A stretch of DNA of 64,000 nucleotides from UPXZ01 sp049840795 (GCA_049840795.1 JASGJK010000021.1:1-64000); one strand, 5' to 3'. Shown: positions 1 through 8,175, counted from the stretch's first letter. A program made the numbers and translations. The notes: generated by a model not told the origin, from the letters alone.

Positions 1-92
1 TACGTATTGCTAAGGTTAATAGGGAAACACGATAGAATCCGAACAGCACCTCTTTTTTTATGACAACTAAGAGCTATTTATGCCTTAAAAAC

Positions 93-956
93 CTAATACG
101 AGACTGCGGTTTGTGCAGTTTTGTAATATGTTTTCCAATGTTTTTTGAACGCACCTGACTGGCTGTGAGCATATTCAGGTGTTTTCATATCCAAACTGGC
201 ATGAGGTCGACAGTTATTATAAATCTGAACTATTCGCTTTAGCTCTTTTATAGCATCTTCAATCGAACTTAGCTTCATTTGATTCAACCACTCGTCTTTT
301 AATATGCCATTAACACGCTCTGCTATTGCATTTTCACGAGGATCTCCGTTTTCTGTCATACTGATTTGAACCTGATTCTTATTCAGTATCTTGACATAAT
401 CACCACAACAGTATTGAACTCCTCTGTCAGAATGGTGAATTAAGCCTTCAGTACCTTTGGAAACTTGCTTTAAAGCTATTTTTAAGGCTTCAATCGTATA
501 TTTAGCTTCTAAGGTTTCACCCATTGCCCAACCTACTATTTTTCTGGAATACGCATCGGTTATCAGGTTCAAATAAACGAATCCTGCCATTGTTTCAACA
601 TAGGTGATATCACTTACCCATAATTGATTTGCCCGTATTGGAACAAATCCTTTAATCAGGTTTGGATACTTATGTAACCAATGGTTGCTATAAGTAGTTT
701 TAATCCGCCTTCGTCGTTTTCCAACCAATAATCCGTGTCGTCTGAGAAAGTCAAAGAAACTATCCCTGCCAATGCTTAGTTCTGTTGGTAAACGGGGTTG
801 GATTAGCTCCAACAACTTCCGACCTCCAATTTTAGGCATCAGTTTTCGCTGTTTTTCAACTAATTGAAGCAGAATCTCTTCTTTTACTTCTTCTTTGTAA
901 TGATATTTACTTCGCTGGTAGTAGGCTTGCCTACTTCTGCCAAACAGGTCGCACAA
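93..956 (-). CDS. IS3-family transposase OrfB (DDE integrase core)
   Basis: The catalytic part of the transposase, cutting and joining DNA at the element ends. Visible parts are an HTH_21-like N-terminal region (ending near KYPNLIKGF) and an rve core with the first Asp in WVSDITYV, the second in HHSDRGVQY and the Glu in ENAIAERVNG. The first codon of this segment is TTG at 956-954, but the frame is open upstream to the A7 run at 1016-1022 inside orfA, so translation most likely comes from the -1 frameshift rather than from a separate start. Full length (287 aa) with no internal stop. Confidence 0.92.
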   Translation of the reverse strand: MCDLFGRSRQAYYQRSKYHYKEEVKEEILLQLVEKQRKLMPKIGGRKLLELIQPRLPTELSIGRDSFFDFLRRHGLLVGKRRRRIKTTYSNHWLHKYPNLIKGFVPIRANQLWVSDITYVETMAGFVYLNLITDAYSRKIVGWAMGETLEAKYTIEALKIALKQVSKGTEGLIHHSDRGVQYCCGDYVKILNKNQVQISMTENGDPRENAIAERVNGILKDEWLNQMKLSSIEDAIKELKRIVQIYNNCRPHASLDMKTPEYAHSQSGAFKKHWKTYYKTAQTAVSY

Positions 957-997
957 GCTGTCGATATCTGAACCATAATCACTTGTGCGCAGCTCTG

Positions 998-1366
998 TTA
1001 CCGTTTGGCTCCAGATTTTTTTCTTATATCAACCTTTAGTTCGCGTTCTGCAATGTTAATCATAGTGTTTAAGGCTAATGTTTTAAATTGCTCACGTTTC
1101 AATTCTTCTTCTAACTTCTTGATTTTTAATTCAAGTTCCTGTTCCGATGATGACGTCTGTTTCTCCTTTGACATAACTCGATGCAACTGTATTTGGTCTT
1201 CACTTGGTTTTGAAACCCCAAATTTACGCATCCAATTGTAGATATTATTATTTCCAGTGAAATTATGCTTCTTTTTTAACTCTTCCTGACTTATTCCTGT
1301 GCTTAAATAATCCTGGACAACTTGTAACTTAAAATCGTCCGTGTACTTGTTTACATTTGTTCTCAT
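998..1366 (-). CDS. IS3-family transposase OrfA
   Basis: A 122-aa protein that binds the element ends. The N-terminal half has the helix-turn-helix of the transposase_8 type (KYTDDFKLQVVQDYL, then a recognition helix around YNWMRKFG), and the C-terminal half is a charged coiled-coil (about residues 70-110) for multimerisation. Near its 3' end lies a run of seven A (complement of 1016-1022) read as AAA AAA codons. Slipping back one base there enters the orfB frame with no stop before it, so OrfAB fusion transposase is probably made by programmed -1 frameshifting, as known for IS3 elements. Its start codon adjoins a hairpin at 1366-1411. Confidence 0.9.
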   Translation of the reverse strand: MRTNVNKYTDDFKLQVVQDYLSTGISQEELKKKHNFTGNNNIYNWMRKFGVSKPSEDQIQLHRVMSKEKQTSSSEQELELKIKKLEEELKREQFKTLALNTMINIAERELKVDIRKKSGAKR

Positions 1367-1411
1367 AATCCTGAATTCTGTTTACTTTTTTGTAAACTTA
1401 TTTCAGGATTA
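1366..1411 (-). promoter_or_regulatory. Hairpin over the transposase start
   Basis: TAATCCTGAA (1366-1375) pairs with TTCAGGATTA (1402-1411), and inside it GTTTAC (1380-1385) pairs with GTAAAC (1392-1397). In the transcript of orfA this nested stem ends at the A of the start codon and would bury the ribosome entry region. Stems of this kind are known in IS elements to block translation of read-through transcripts from outside; that role here is inferred. Confidence 0.6.
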
Positions 1412-1433
1412 GACAAAGACATCCGTCCATTGT

Positions 1434-1475
1434 ACTCCCCCTTCCCCCCGCCAGCTGGCGGGGGGAAGGGGGAGT
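1434..1475. repeat. Perfect 42-bp G/C palindrome
   Basis: ACTCCCCCTTCCCCCCGCCAG at 1434-1454 is followed directly by its exact reverse complement at 1455-1475, giving a loop-free palindrome. It belongs to a family of C-run/G-run inverted repeats scattered through the first 8.3 kb (see 1635, 2005, 2341, 4333, 4831, 8175, 8276). Confidence 0.8.
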
Positions 1476-2512
1476 GACTTTCTTTTAACGGATTATCAAT
1501 ACAATAATCGTTACTACTCAGCCCTCCATAAGGTATTTGTAAGTGCAATTTTAATTTTAAAATGATAGTTTTTTAGTCTGAATGCAAATAAACACAGCTC
1601 GCAAGTACAAATTAACTCTCTGTAACGCTCCAGAACTCCCCCTTTAGGGGGTTGGGGGGCTGACTAGTAACCAATAATCTTCTATTCTAGATAATTCAAC
1701 TTTCGCAAGCGCTTTTTTAATTTGTAAATATCTGATATACTAACTTTTATTTAAACATTTTTGAGCTTTTTGTGTCTGCTCTGTGATTTTTGTGTAATAG
1801 TAATATTTCTAAATCTCGTTATTACACAGAGTTGTACAAAGAATACACAAAGTTTCACAAAAAACGCTCTAAAACAGTATGTTATTTATTATTAGTTTAA
1901 CTTTCGCACGTGTAATATACATAATCACAGCAATTTACATTAGTGAAATAATTTCATTACTCTCACTACGTACCCCCCTCTCAAAAAACTATTTTCCATT
2001 TCCTTTCCCTTTCAGGGGAAAGTACCCGCCATAGGCGGGGGATAGAGGCTGGAGAGGGGTTGGGGGTGAGGTCTAACTTAAAATAATATTAAAACCCTTG
2101 ATTCTTATAAGTGTTTGATAGTCAGAATAAATAAACTTTTAATATTCATAGAATCAGACATTTAAGAACTTGCGAAAGTTCAATTTTTAATAATTATAGC
2201 GTTAATTGTTTTTTTACTACTGATTATTTTCCAACTCCACCAACCGTTCCTTTCGGAGCGATTGGTTTAAGTTGAAAAACGTTACAAAATTTATAATACA
2301 GTACTCAGTCTGTCCATCGGAATTTGCAATAATGCTCTTCAACTCCTCCGCCAGCCAGCGGGATTGGAGGGCTGAATTTCTTCTTGTGTCGGTAAAAATA
2401 AATATTTGTTTTCACATAAAAAAGCACTCAACCTAACTCCAACTACTGCCGTTTAATTAGATTGGAAGATAGTTTTTGTTAGGTTGAGATGTTAATAAAA
2501 GAAGTCAGCAAA
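1476..2512. other. Gene-free, repeat-rich spacer
   Basis: I see no convincing coding frame here. It holds three C-run/G-run repeats: 1635-1663, 2005-2070 (TTCCC-GGGGAA hairpin, CCCGCC-GGCGGG hairpin, then a G-rich tail) and 2341-2373. TTCAACTTTCGCAAG at 1695-1709 and CTTGCGAAAGTTCAA at 2169-2183 are inverted copies with one mismatch, enclosing about 490 bp of A+T-rich DNA, with a third partial copy near 1900. The pair CTCAACCTAAC (2427-2437) and GTTAGGTTGAG (2478-2488) is a perfect inverted repeat just past the stop of the peptide gene at 2513. Confidence 0.6.
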
Positions 2513-2644
2513 CTAATCGGGAACAGTTATTTTTATCTTTTTACCATTAATAATTACTTCAACTTCTTTTCCTCCAATTATTTTACTTAATTGTTCGCGA
2601 CTCAGAATTTCTGTTTCTGATTGAAAAATGTTTTTTGGCTTCAT
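2513..2644 (-). CDS. Small double-glycine-leader peptide (43 aa)
   Basis: A short gene found by reading the minus strand. It starts ATG at 2644-2642 and stops TAG at 2515-2513. The first 25 residues end in ILSREQLSKIIGG, matching the LSxEqLxxIxGG form of leaders cut by peptidase-containing C39 exporters in Bacteroidota bacteriocin-type and related small peptides. The remaining 18 residues (KEVEVIINGKKIKITVPD) alternate hydrophobic and charged residues and contain no Cys, Ser or Trp. No exporter or modifying enzyme is nearby. It is divergent from a sensor kinase gene, with an array of ATTAGATTG boxes between them. Possible roles are signalling peptide, bacteriocin-like product or a non-secreted small protein; the role is not known. 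Coding status rests on the leader motif and intact frame. Confidence 0.55.
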   Translation of the reverse strand: MKPKNIFQSETEILSREQLSKIIGGKEVEVIINGKKIKITVPD

Positions 2645-2660
2645 AGCTTACATATTTTTA

Positions 2661-2678
2661 TAGGGTTTATTTACCCTA
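2661..2678 (-). promoter_or_regulatory. Inverted repeat in the leader of the GG peptide gene
   Basis: TAGGGT (2661-2666) and ACCCTA (2673-2678) form a perfect 6-bp stem with a 6-base loop, 16 bases upstream of the peptide start. CACATTTG, one base away from the TAnnTTTG box, lies just upstream on the minus strand. It could be an operator or a transcript hairpin. Confidence 0.4.
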
Positions 2679-2734
2679 CAAATGTGCAAGCATCCTGATA
2701 ATAGGTTTCTAACCGATAGCTAATATCTATATAA

Positions 2735-2849
2735 CCAATCTAATCAATTATTACTTACCCAATCTAATCATTTTATTAAATTTTGAACAAAAAATAATTA
2801 GATTGGAATACTTTGTTAATTAGATTGTAAGTTTATTTTGATTAGATTG
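2735..2849. promoter_or_regulatory. Array of ATTAGATTG boxes (candidate operators)
   Basis: Five exact copies of one 9-mer lie between the divergent peptide and kinase genes. Two are in reverse (CAATCTAAT at 2736-2744 and 2760-2768, 24 bp apart) and three forward (2797-2805, 2819-2827, 2841-2849, exactly 22 bp apart). A sixth copy is at 2456-2464, beyond the peptide gene. The 22-bp period puts the forward boxes on one face of the helix, as for a transcription factor binding in register. The natural candidate binder is the OmpR-type regulator at 4801; this is inference. Confidence 0.65.
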
Positions 2850-2916
2850 CAAATTTTAATCGTTAAAATATAACTAAATTTAACTTTTAAGAAGTTTTCT
2901 CTTTTGTTTTTTTCTC

Positions 2917-2924
2917 TAATTTTG
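2917..2924 (+). promoter_or_regulatory. Bacteroidota -7 box before the sensor kinase
   Basis: TAATTTTG fits TAnnTTTG, the Bacteroidota sigma-70 -7 element, 28 bases before the kinase start and downstream of the ATTAGATTG array. No TTTG lies at the ideal upstream spacing, so the promoter may need an activator. Confidence 0.4.
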
Positions 2925-2952
2925 TTAAAATAAAAAAGTAAGGACTAACTTA

Positions 2953-4315
2953 ATGGCAAAGCAAATATTATTAGCTTTAGGCGTATTGATTATATTGATC
3001 ATCTCACAGTTGATATGGTTTAATCAATTATGGGAATTAGACAAACGCAGACTTCAATCTGAATTGACTTCTGAAATAAGTAATATGGTTAATTTTCAGA
3101 GTTTAGCAATTTCAACAGTTAAAAATAAATATAATCAAGATGAATGTCCAATGATTATTAAGGATGGAGGTGAAGCAAGTCAAGATGATATTTTAGCTAC
3201 AAATTCTATTACAACCGAGAAATATTCTTCAGATAAAAGTTTGGGCAAGATGGTTGAGAATGCTTTTATGGATTTAGCATTACAAGCAAATCAAATTAAA
3301 GTTTCGTTTGTAGATTCAGTCTTTCAAAAAAGCTATCCCCGTATAGGTGAGGTTTCTTATTATTCATTGAGGCTGTGTAAATACAACCGTTCGATTGATT
3401 CAATTTCGTATGGCAAAAAACCAATCATTTCTCCTTTCAACGTAGATATTCCGCTGGGCAGTAAAAAAACATATCATTTCAAAGCCGATTTTAATTTAAA
3501 ACCATCCGTTCAGGTACGCAATATGTTATTTTCCATCGGCATTACCTCGGTGGCAATTATTTTAGTGGCTTTTTTTATGATTTTTCAACTGGTACTACTG
3601 AGAAGAAAAACAAAACAACTTCAATGGCGCGAACAATCGGTAAGTGGTATTATTCACGATCTGAAATCGCCCTTATCTTATGTTTACACAATGCTCGGTT
3701 TTTTTGAAAGCATAGAAAAAGAGACTGTAAAAAAGCAGAATCTTAATACGGCTAAAATCAGAGTGAAGTATTTGTCCGAAAAAATAGAATTGCTTTTATC
3801 GGTATTCAAAGCCGGTAGCAGCAAGCTGGTGATGAATAAAACTCCGTACAATTTCAGCGGACGCTGCACCGAATTGATGGAAGAATTGAAACTGATTTAT
3901 AAAGACAAACAGATAACGTACAGCGTTCTTTCTCCTGCAAATCTTAATTTGAATGTGGATAATATCTATTTTGAAGGATGTGTACGCAATTTGTTGGACA
4001 ATGCTATAAAATACTCTCCCGGCGATGCGGAGATAACCGTATCATCAGAACAAAAGAATAATCGCATATTTCTCTACTTTAAAAGACAATGGCACCGGCA
4101 TACCAAAGGGGTTGCATAAAAAAGTGTTCAAAGAATTTTACCGAAATTCTGACTCTGAAAATGTAAAAGGACACGGTGTGGGGCTTTCATTCACAAAACA
4201 AATTATTAAAGCTCATAACGGCAAAATTCATATTGAAAATAAACGTGATAATCCGACAAAAGGAACTACATTTGTGGTGGAATTGATGATTTCTCCCTTA
4301 GAAAAGGTGATTTAA
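2953..4315 (+). CDS. Sensor histidine kinase (frameshifted by one base)
   Basis: Membrane sensor that autophosphorylates and passes phosphate to a response regulator, most likely the one at 4801. One TM lies at about residues 5-22, a periplasmic region follows to about 195, a second TM is at about 197-219, HisKA has phospho-acceptor His235 (GIIHDLKSPL), and then HATPase_c with N box (RNLLDNAIKYSP). The frame breaks in an A run at 4081-4084: dropping one A gives FKDNGTGIPKGLHKKVF, which restores the G1 box and joins the downstream frame carrying the F box (FKEFYR) and G2 box (GHGVGLSF). This is a probable sequencing error. The last part of the gene and 160 bp beyond it are repeated in tandem after it. 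Confidence 0.85.
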
Positions 4316-4776
4316 GAGATTGCACCATCTATTTCCCCCTTAGAAAAGGGGGGTAGGGGGATTGAAAATATAGAAACAAATAGAACATACATCGTTATAA
4401 AATCGATTTCGATATTCTTTGCGACTTTGCGTCTTTGCGTGAGAATGACTATTTTATAATAAACCATTATTACCAAAGGACACGGTGTGGGGCTTTCATT
4501 CACAAAACAAATTATTGAAGCTCATAACGGCAAAATATATATACAAGATAATAACGAAAAAGGAACTACATTTGTGGTGGAATTGATGATTTCTCCCTTA
4601 AAAAAGGGGATTTAAGAGATTAGACAAACTTAATTCCTCTTAGAAAAAAGGGTTAGGGGGATTGAAAATATAGAAACAAATAGAACATACATCGTTATAA
4701 AATCGATTTCGATATTCTTTGCGACTTTGCGTCTTTGCGTGAGAATGACTATTTTATAATAAACCATTATTACCAA
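4166..4776. repeat. Tandem duplication of the kinase 3' end
   Basis: Copy 1 (4166-4474) and copy 2 (4475-4776) abut directly. Both start AAAGGACACGGTGTGGGG and end ATTATTACCA. The non-coding second halves are almost identical at an offset of 300. The coding halves are offset by 309 because copy 2 lacks nine bases and has several substitutions. The unit also carries a C-run/G-run repeat (4333-4360 in copy 1) and a TTTGCGACTTTGCGTC motif. Confidence 0.9.
4475..4615 (+). pseudogene. Duplicated C-terminal fragment of a histidine kinase
   Basis: Forty-six codons in frame, from the G2 box (KGHGVGLSF) to the C-terminus, without a start codon. Compared with the intact copy it reads IIEAHNGKIYIQDNNEKGTT where the kinase reads IIKAHNGKIHIENKRDNPTKGTT (shown in part). 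The differences are mostly amino-acid-changing, so this is not a fresh duplication; it may be the remainder of a second, related kinase gene lost by recombination between paralogues. Confidence 0.7.
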
Positions 4777-4800
4777 TAAAAAACATTTTAATATACCAAA

Positions 4801-5526
4801 ATGAGTACTTTCGACAATTCAATACAAAAACTACCCCTTGAGGGGGGTGGAGGGCAGAAAGTTCTTCTGATTGATGATGATACGGATTTGGGAGGTTTTA
4901 TAAATATAGCTTTAACATCGTTAGGTTATGAGGTGCATTTTCAAAACTCGCCTGCAGGTATTAAAGGTATCATCAAAGAATTTCATCCCAATGTGATTGT
5001 GCTGGATGTAGAAATAGGGAAACAAAACGGTATTGAAGAAGCTGAAAATATCCTGAAATTTTATCCGAATATTCCGGTAATATTTATATCGTCTCATACT
5101 CAAATCGAAAATATAAACAAAGGACTTTCGGTTGGTGGTGTTTGTTTTTTGAAAAAACCATTCGAGATTCAGGAGCTGGAGGCGTATATTCGTCGGTTTT
5201 CGTACAATGATGTGCAAGAAAATGTGATTCCTATCGGTATGTACAGTTTAGAACTTATCAATCAAACATTGGTTTATAAAGAAGAAATCATTAAACATTT
5301 AAGTCCGCTGGAGAAAAACGGTTTACTTTTGTTAATCAAAAATGTAAATAGAGTGGTTATGCGCAAGGAGTTTAGTAAAGAATTGTGGGGTGACGATTTT
5401 TGTTCAGCCAATGAAGCTGCCTTAAATAACCTGATTTCCAAACTTCGCGAAATGTTCAAAAGAGATACGCGCATCTCTATTAAAACAGTTAAATTTCAAG
5501 GATATAAATTAGAATTCAAAGAATAA
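4801..5526 (+). CDS. OmpR-family response regulator
   Basis: Two-domain DNA-binding regulator (241 aa). The receiver domain spans about residues 20-132 with the acidic pocket D25-D26, phospho-acceptor D69 (VIVLDVEIG) and K119 before a Pro (FLKKPF). A winged helix of the Trans_reg_C type spans about 160-238, ending in the typical VKFQGYKLEF hairpin. It follows the sensor kinase and its duplicated tail and is probably its partner. The first 19 residues are unusual: LPLEGGGGQ is encoded by a C-run/G-run dispersed repeat (4831-4855) that lies in frame between the start codon and the receiver. The DNA targets are unknown; the ATTAGATTG boxes upstream of the kinase are candidates. Confidence 0.88.
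   Translation: MSTFDNSIQKLPLEGGGGQKVLLIDDDTDLGGFINIALTSLGYEVHFQNSPAGIKGIIKEFHPNVIVLDVEIGKQNGIEEAENILKFYPNIPVIFISSHTQIENINKGLSVGGVCFLKKPFEIQELEAYIRRFSYNDVQENVIPIGMYSLELINQTLVYKEEIIKHLSPLEKNGLLLLIKNVNRVVMRKEFSKELWGDDFCSANEAALNNLISKLREMFKRDTRISIKTVKFQGYKLEFKE
4831..4855. repeat. Dispersed C-run/G-run repeat inside a coding sequence
   Basis: CTACCCCTTGAGGGGGGTGG and the following AGGGC match the scattered family seen at 1635, 4333 and 8276, but here it is translated as part of the response regulator N-terminus. Confidence 0.7.
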
Positions 5527-5543
5527 TATACTCAATAAACAAT

Positions 5544-6365
5544 ATGTCAGAAAACAAAGTGGTATTAATCACCGGCGCATCGTCCGGCATAGGGAAAGAA
5601 GCAGCCAGACTCCTGTTTCAAAAAGGATTAAAAGTATTCGGCGCAGCCCGCAATCTTGATAAGATGAAAGAGCTGACTGCTCTTGGCATTGAGATCTTGC
5701 CGTTGGATATAACGGATGAAAAATCAATAGAAAATTGTATAAAACACATTATCGACAAGGAGCATCGAATTGATATTCTGATAAATAATGCAGGATATGG
5801 CTCATTCGGCGCTGTGGAAGTGGTGTCTATTGAGGAAGCCAAAAGGCAGTTTGAGGTAAATCTGTTCGGATTAGGACGAATGCTTCAAAAAGTGCTTCCC
5901 GTAATGAGGGCGCAAAACAGCGGACGAATCATCAACATATCATCTATGGGGGCGTATTTTAGTGAGCCCAACGGAGGCTGGTATCACGCTACCAAAGCGG
6001 CGTTAGAACGTTACAGCGACTCGCTTCGGATGGAGGTGAAACGTTTTGGCATAGATGTGGTACTCATTCAACCCGGCATGATCAATACCGAATGGCAAAG
6101 CATCGCGATGGAACATTTGATTAAAACGTCTGCCGGAACCGTATACGAAACGTCGGCAAAAAAGCAGGCTATAAGTATGACCAATACATATAAAATGGCA
6201 TCGAAACCCATTGTTGTGGCTAAAACCATCGCCAAAGCCGCCACCAAAAAACGACCGTGTGCCAGATATAAAACAGGAGGGTATGCCAAACTGATTATTT
6301 TTATCACTCGTCTTGTGCCTACCCGTCTTTTCGATTATATTATTTCAAAAGTGATGAACGATTAA
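5544..6365 (+). CDS. Short-chain dehydrogenase/reductase
   Basis: NAD(P)-dependent oxidoreductase of the classical SDR family (273 aa). The cofactor glycine motif is TGASSGIG near the N-terminus, NNAG follows in the middle of the Rossmann fold, and the active-site pair is Tyr147-xxx-Lys151 (YHATK) with an upstream Ser in the NISSMGAY strand. The C-terminal extension (GGYAKLIIFITRLVPTRLFD) resembles that of SDRs acting on lipids or retinol-like substrates, but the substrate cannot be read from sequence. It starts 18 bases after the response regulator and may share its transcript. Confidence 0.88.
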   Translation: MSENKVVLITGASSGIGKEAARLLFQKGLKVFGAARNLDKMKELTALGIEILPLDITDEKSIENCIKHIIDKEHRIDILINNAGYGSFGAVEVVSIEEAKRQFEVNLFGLGRMLQKVLPVMRAQNSGRIINISSMGAYFSEPNGGWYHATKAALERYSDSLRMEVKRFGIDVVLIQPGMINTEWQSIAMEHLIKTSAGTVYETSAKKQAISMTNTYKMASKPIVVAKTIAKAATKKRPCARYKTGGYAKLIIFITRLVPTRLFDYIISKVMND

Positions 6366-6447
6366 TCTTCACACAAGTTCTCTTTAACCTACTGAAAACA
6401 CACGATTAATAAACTAAAATAGTATGTCATTTTGGTTTTCCGTTTTC

Positions 6448-6482
6448 TTATCCCATAAAAAACAATTATTTTTGTGGGATAA
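6448..6482 (+). promoter_or_regulatory. -7 box within an inverted repeat before the ETF-QO gene
   Basis: TATTTTTG (6467-6474) fits TAnnTTTG. It sits inside an inverted repeat with arms TTATCCCA (6448-6455) and TGGGATAA (6475-6482), extended inward by A and T runs. A repressor bound here would cover the promoter. The box lies downstream of an alternative ATG at 6424, which argues for translation from 6511. Confidence 0.5.
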
Positions 6483-6510
6483 TTTACTTTTAAAAATAAA
6501 GATTAATACA

Positions 6511-8175
6511 ATGATTAATGCCGTAGAAACTGTAAAAACAGATGTGTTGATTATCGGTGGGGGGCCTTCAGGATTGTCAACCGCGATACATCTTGCCGAT
6601 TTGCTGCAATCTGGCGAAAAAAAACACCGCATTTTACTCATCGAAAAAGGGAGTTCCATCGGAAGCCACATCCTTTCTGGTGCTGTTATTAAACCCGAAA
6701 TTCTAGAAACGTTACTTCCCGAAGTTGATTTTTCGGAGTTCCCACTCAATGCCAAAGTTACTCAGGATGTCATGGTACTGCTTTCCGAAACAGGAAGCAT
6801 CAAAGTGCCTTTTCATTCGCCGTATATGAGTAATGCCGGAAATTACACTGCATCATTAGGCCAGTTATGTCGTTTCCTTGCTAAAAAGGCAGAGGAAAAA
6901 GGGGTGGAAATCTACACCGGTTTTTCTGTCAGCGATATTTTATATGACAAAGCAGGGAAAGTTATCGGTGCAAAAACCATCGATACCGGAGTGGATCATC
7001 ACGGAAATCCGATGGAAAATTTTCAGCAGGGAACTCCTATCGAAGCGAAATTAACCATTTTTGCCGAAGGTACGCGCGGAAGCCTTGCAAAAAAACTGAT
7101 TAATAAATTTGATTTAGCCGACGGAAAAAATCCGCAGATTTACTCGTTAGGTTGCAAAGAGCTTTGGAGTGTTCCGGAAGGAAACATCAAACCGGGTGAA
7201 GTATATCACACGATGGGCTATCCTGTTGGTCCGAAAGAATTCGGCGGTGGTTTTATCTACGGTCTCAACGATAATAGAGTCGCGGTGGGTTTGGTTGTTG
7301 GTCTGGATTACCCCGACCCTACTTTCGATACGCATAGCGCGATGCAGATATGGAAAACGCAGCCTTTCGTGGCAAAAATATTAAAAGGAGGTAAATTAAT
7401 GGAATACGGAGCAAAAACGCTTCCCGAAGGTGGTTGGTATTCACTTCCAAAACTTTACGTCGACAATGCGATGATTGTGGGCGACAGTGCAGGATTTCTT
7501 ACGATGCCGGCTCTCAAAGGAGTTCATTTAGCCATCGCTTCCGGTATTGCCGCAGCTAAAACCGCTTTAAACGCTCTTAATAACAACGATTTCAGTGAAA
7601 AAACATTGAAAAAATACGACGACGAAATTAAAAGCGGCATTATCTATAAAGAAATGTATCCGGTAAGAAACTTCCGCCAGGGCTTCACTAAAGGGACAAT
7701 TGTGGGAGGTCTCAATTTCGGAACATTACTCATCACAGGTGGCGCAGGTTTCTTCGGAAAATTAAATGTACACGCCGACAAAGACACCACCAAAAAACTG
7801 AGTGAATTCAAAGGCAAAACATTCAAAGAACGTTTCGCCGGAAAATTAGAATATGACAAAGTGCTCACTTTTGATAAAGCCACGGATGTTTATTATTCAG
7901 GGGTTCAGCATGACGAAGCGCAGGTACCTCACGTGAAGGTAAATAATACTGAGAGCTTCAAAAAAATCAATATAGAACAATACGGCGCTCCCTGCCAGTT
8001 CTTCTGTTCATCGGAAGTATACGAAATTCACGTTGACAAAAACGGCAACAAAGAATTGCGTATTCACGCTGAAAACTGTATGCACTGCAAAACATGCGAC
8101 ATCAAAACTCCCGGAGACGGAATCACATGGTCGGTACCCAACGGAGGCAACGGACCTGATTGGCAGAGTATGTAG
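6511..8175 (+). CDS. Electron transfer flavoprotein-quinone oxidoreductase
   Basis: Passes electrons from reduced ETF to the membrane quinone pool (menaquinone here) through FAD and a 4Fe-4S cluster. The start at 6511 gives 554 aa, the family's usual length. The FAD-binding GGGPSG motif is at residues 16-21. The ETF-QO body includes GAVIKPE and a C-terminal half with amphipathic membrane-contact segments. The C-terminal cluster domain keeps the Cys before SSEVYEI and the CMHCKTCDIKTPGDGITW motif. A fused EtfB-EtfA gene follows 147 bp downstream, so donor and acceptor are probably co-expressed. The link to acyl-CoA or other dehydrogenases is not shown in this window. Confidence 0.93.
   Translation: MINAVETVKTDVLIIGGGPSGLSTAIHLADLLQSGEKKHRILLIEKGSSIGSHILSGAVIKPEILETLLPEVDFSEFPLNAKVTQDVMVLLSETGSIKVPFHSPYMSNAGNYTASLGQLCRFLAKKAEEKGVEIYTGFSVSDILYDKAGKVIGAKTIDTGVDHHGNPMENFQQGTPIEAKLTIFAEGTRGSLAKKLINKFDLADGKNPQIYSLGCKELWSVPEGNIKPGEVYHTMGYPVGPKEFGGGFIYGLNDNRVAVGLVVGLDYPDPTFDTHSAMQIWKTQPFVAKILKGGKLMEYGAKTLPEGGWYSLPKLYVDNAMIVGDSAGFLTMPALKGVHLAIASGIAAAKTALNALNNNDFSEKTLKKYDDEIKSGIIYKEMYPVRNFRQGFTKGTIVGGLNFGTLLITGGAGFFGKLNVHADKDTTKKLSEFKGKTFKERFAGKLEYDKVLTFDKATDVYYSGVQHDEAQVPHVKVNNTESFKKINIEQYGAPCQFFCSSEVYEIHVDKNGNKELRIHAENCMHCKTCDIKTPGDGITWSVPNGGNGPDWQSM

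Larger units (their letters stand above)
93..1411 (-). mobile_element. IS3-family insertion sequence
   Basis: Two overlapping-frame genes (orfA, helix-turn-helix; orfB, DDE integrase core) in the usual IS3 order, read on the minus strand. The span covers the coding part plus the hairpin upstream of orfA. The outer terminal inverted repeats and target duplication could not be recognised with confidence; the orfB-side end should lie between 1 and 92. The coding frames are intact, so the element may be active. Confidence 0.85.

Noticed and set aside
1363..1548. Small minus-strand frame rich in Pro/Gly over the 42-bp palindrome
   Set aside because: It is produced by the G/C repeat and has no start context or similarity that I recognise.
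6424..6510. N-terminal extension of ETF-QO from an ATG at 6424
   Set aside because: The extension covers the promoter hairpin and does not match the family, which begins near the residue encoded at 6511.
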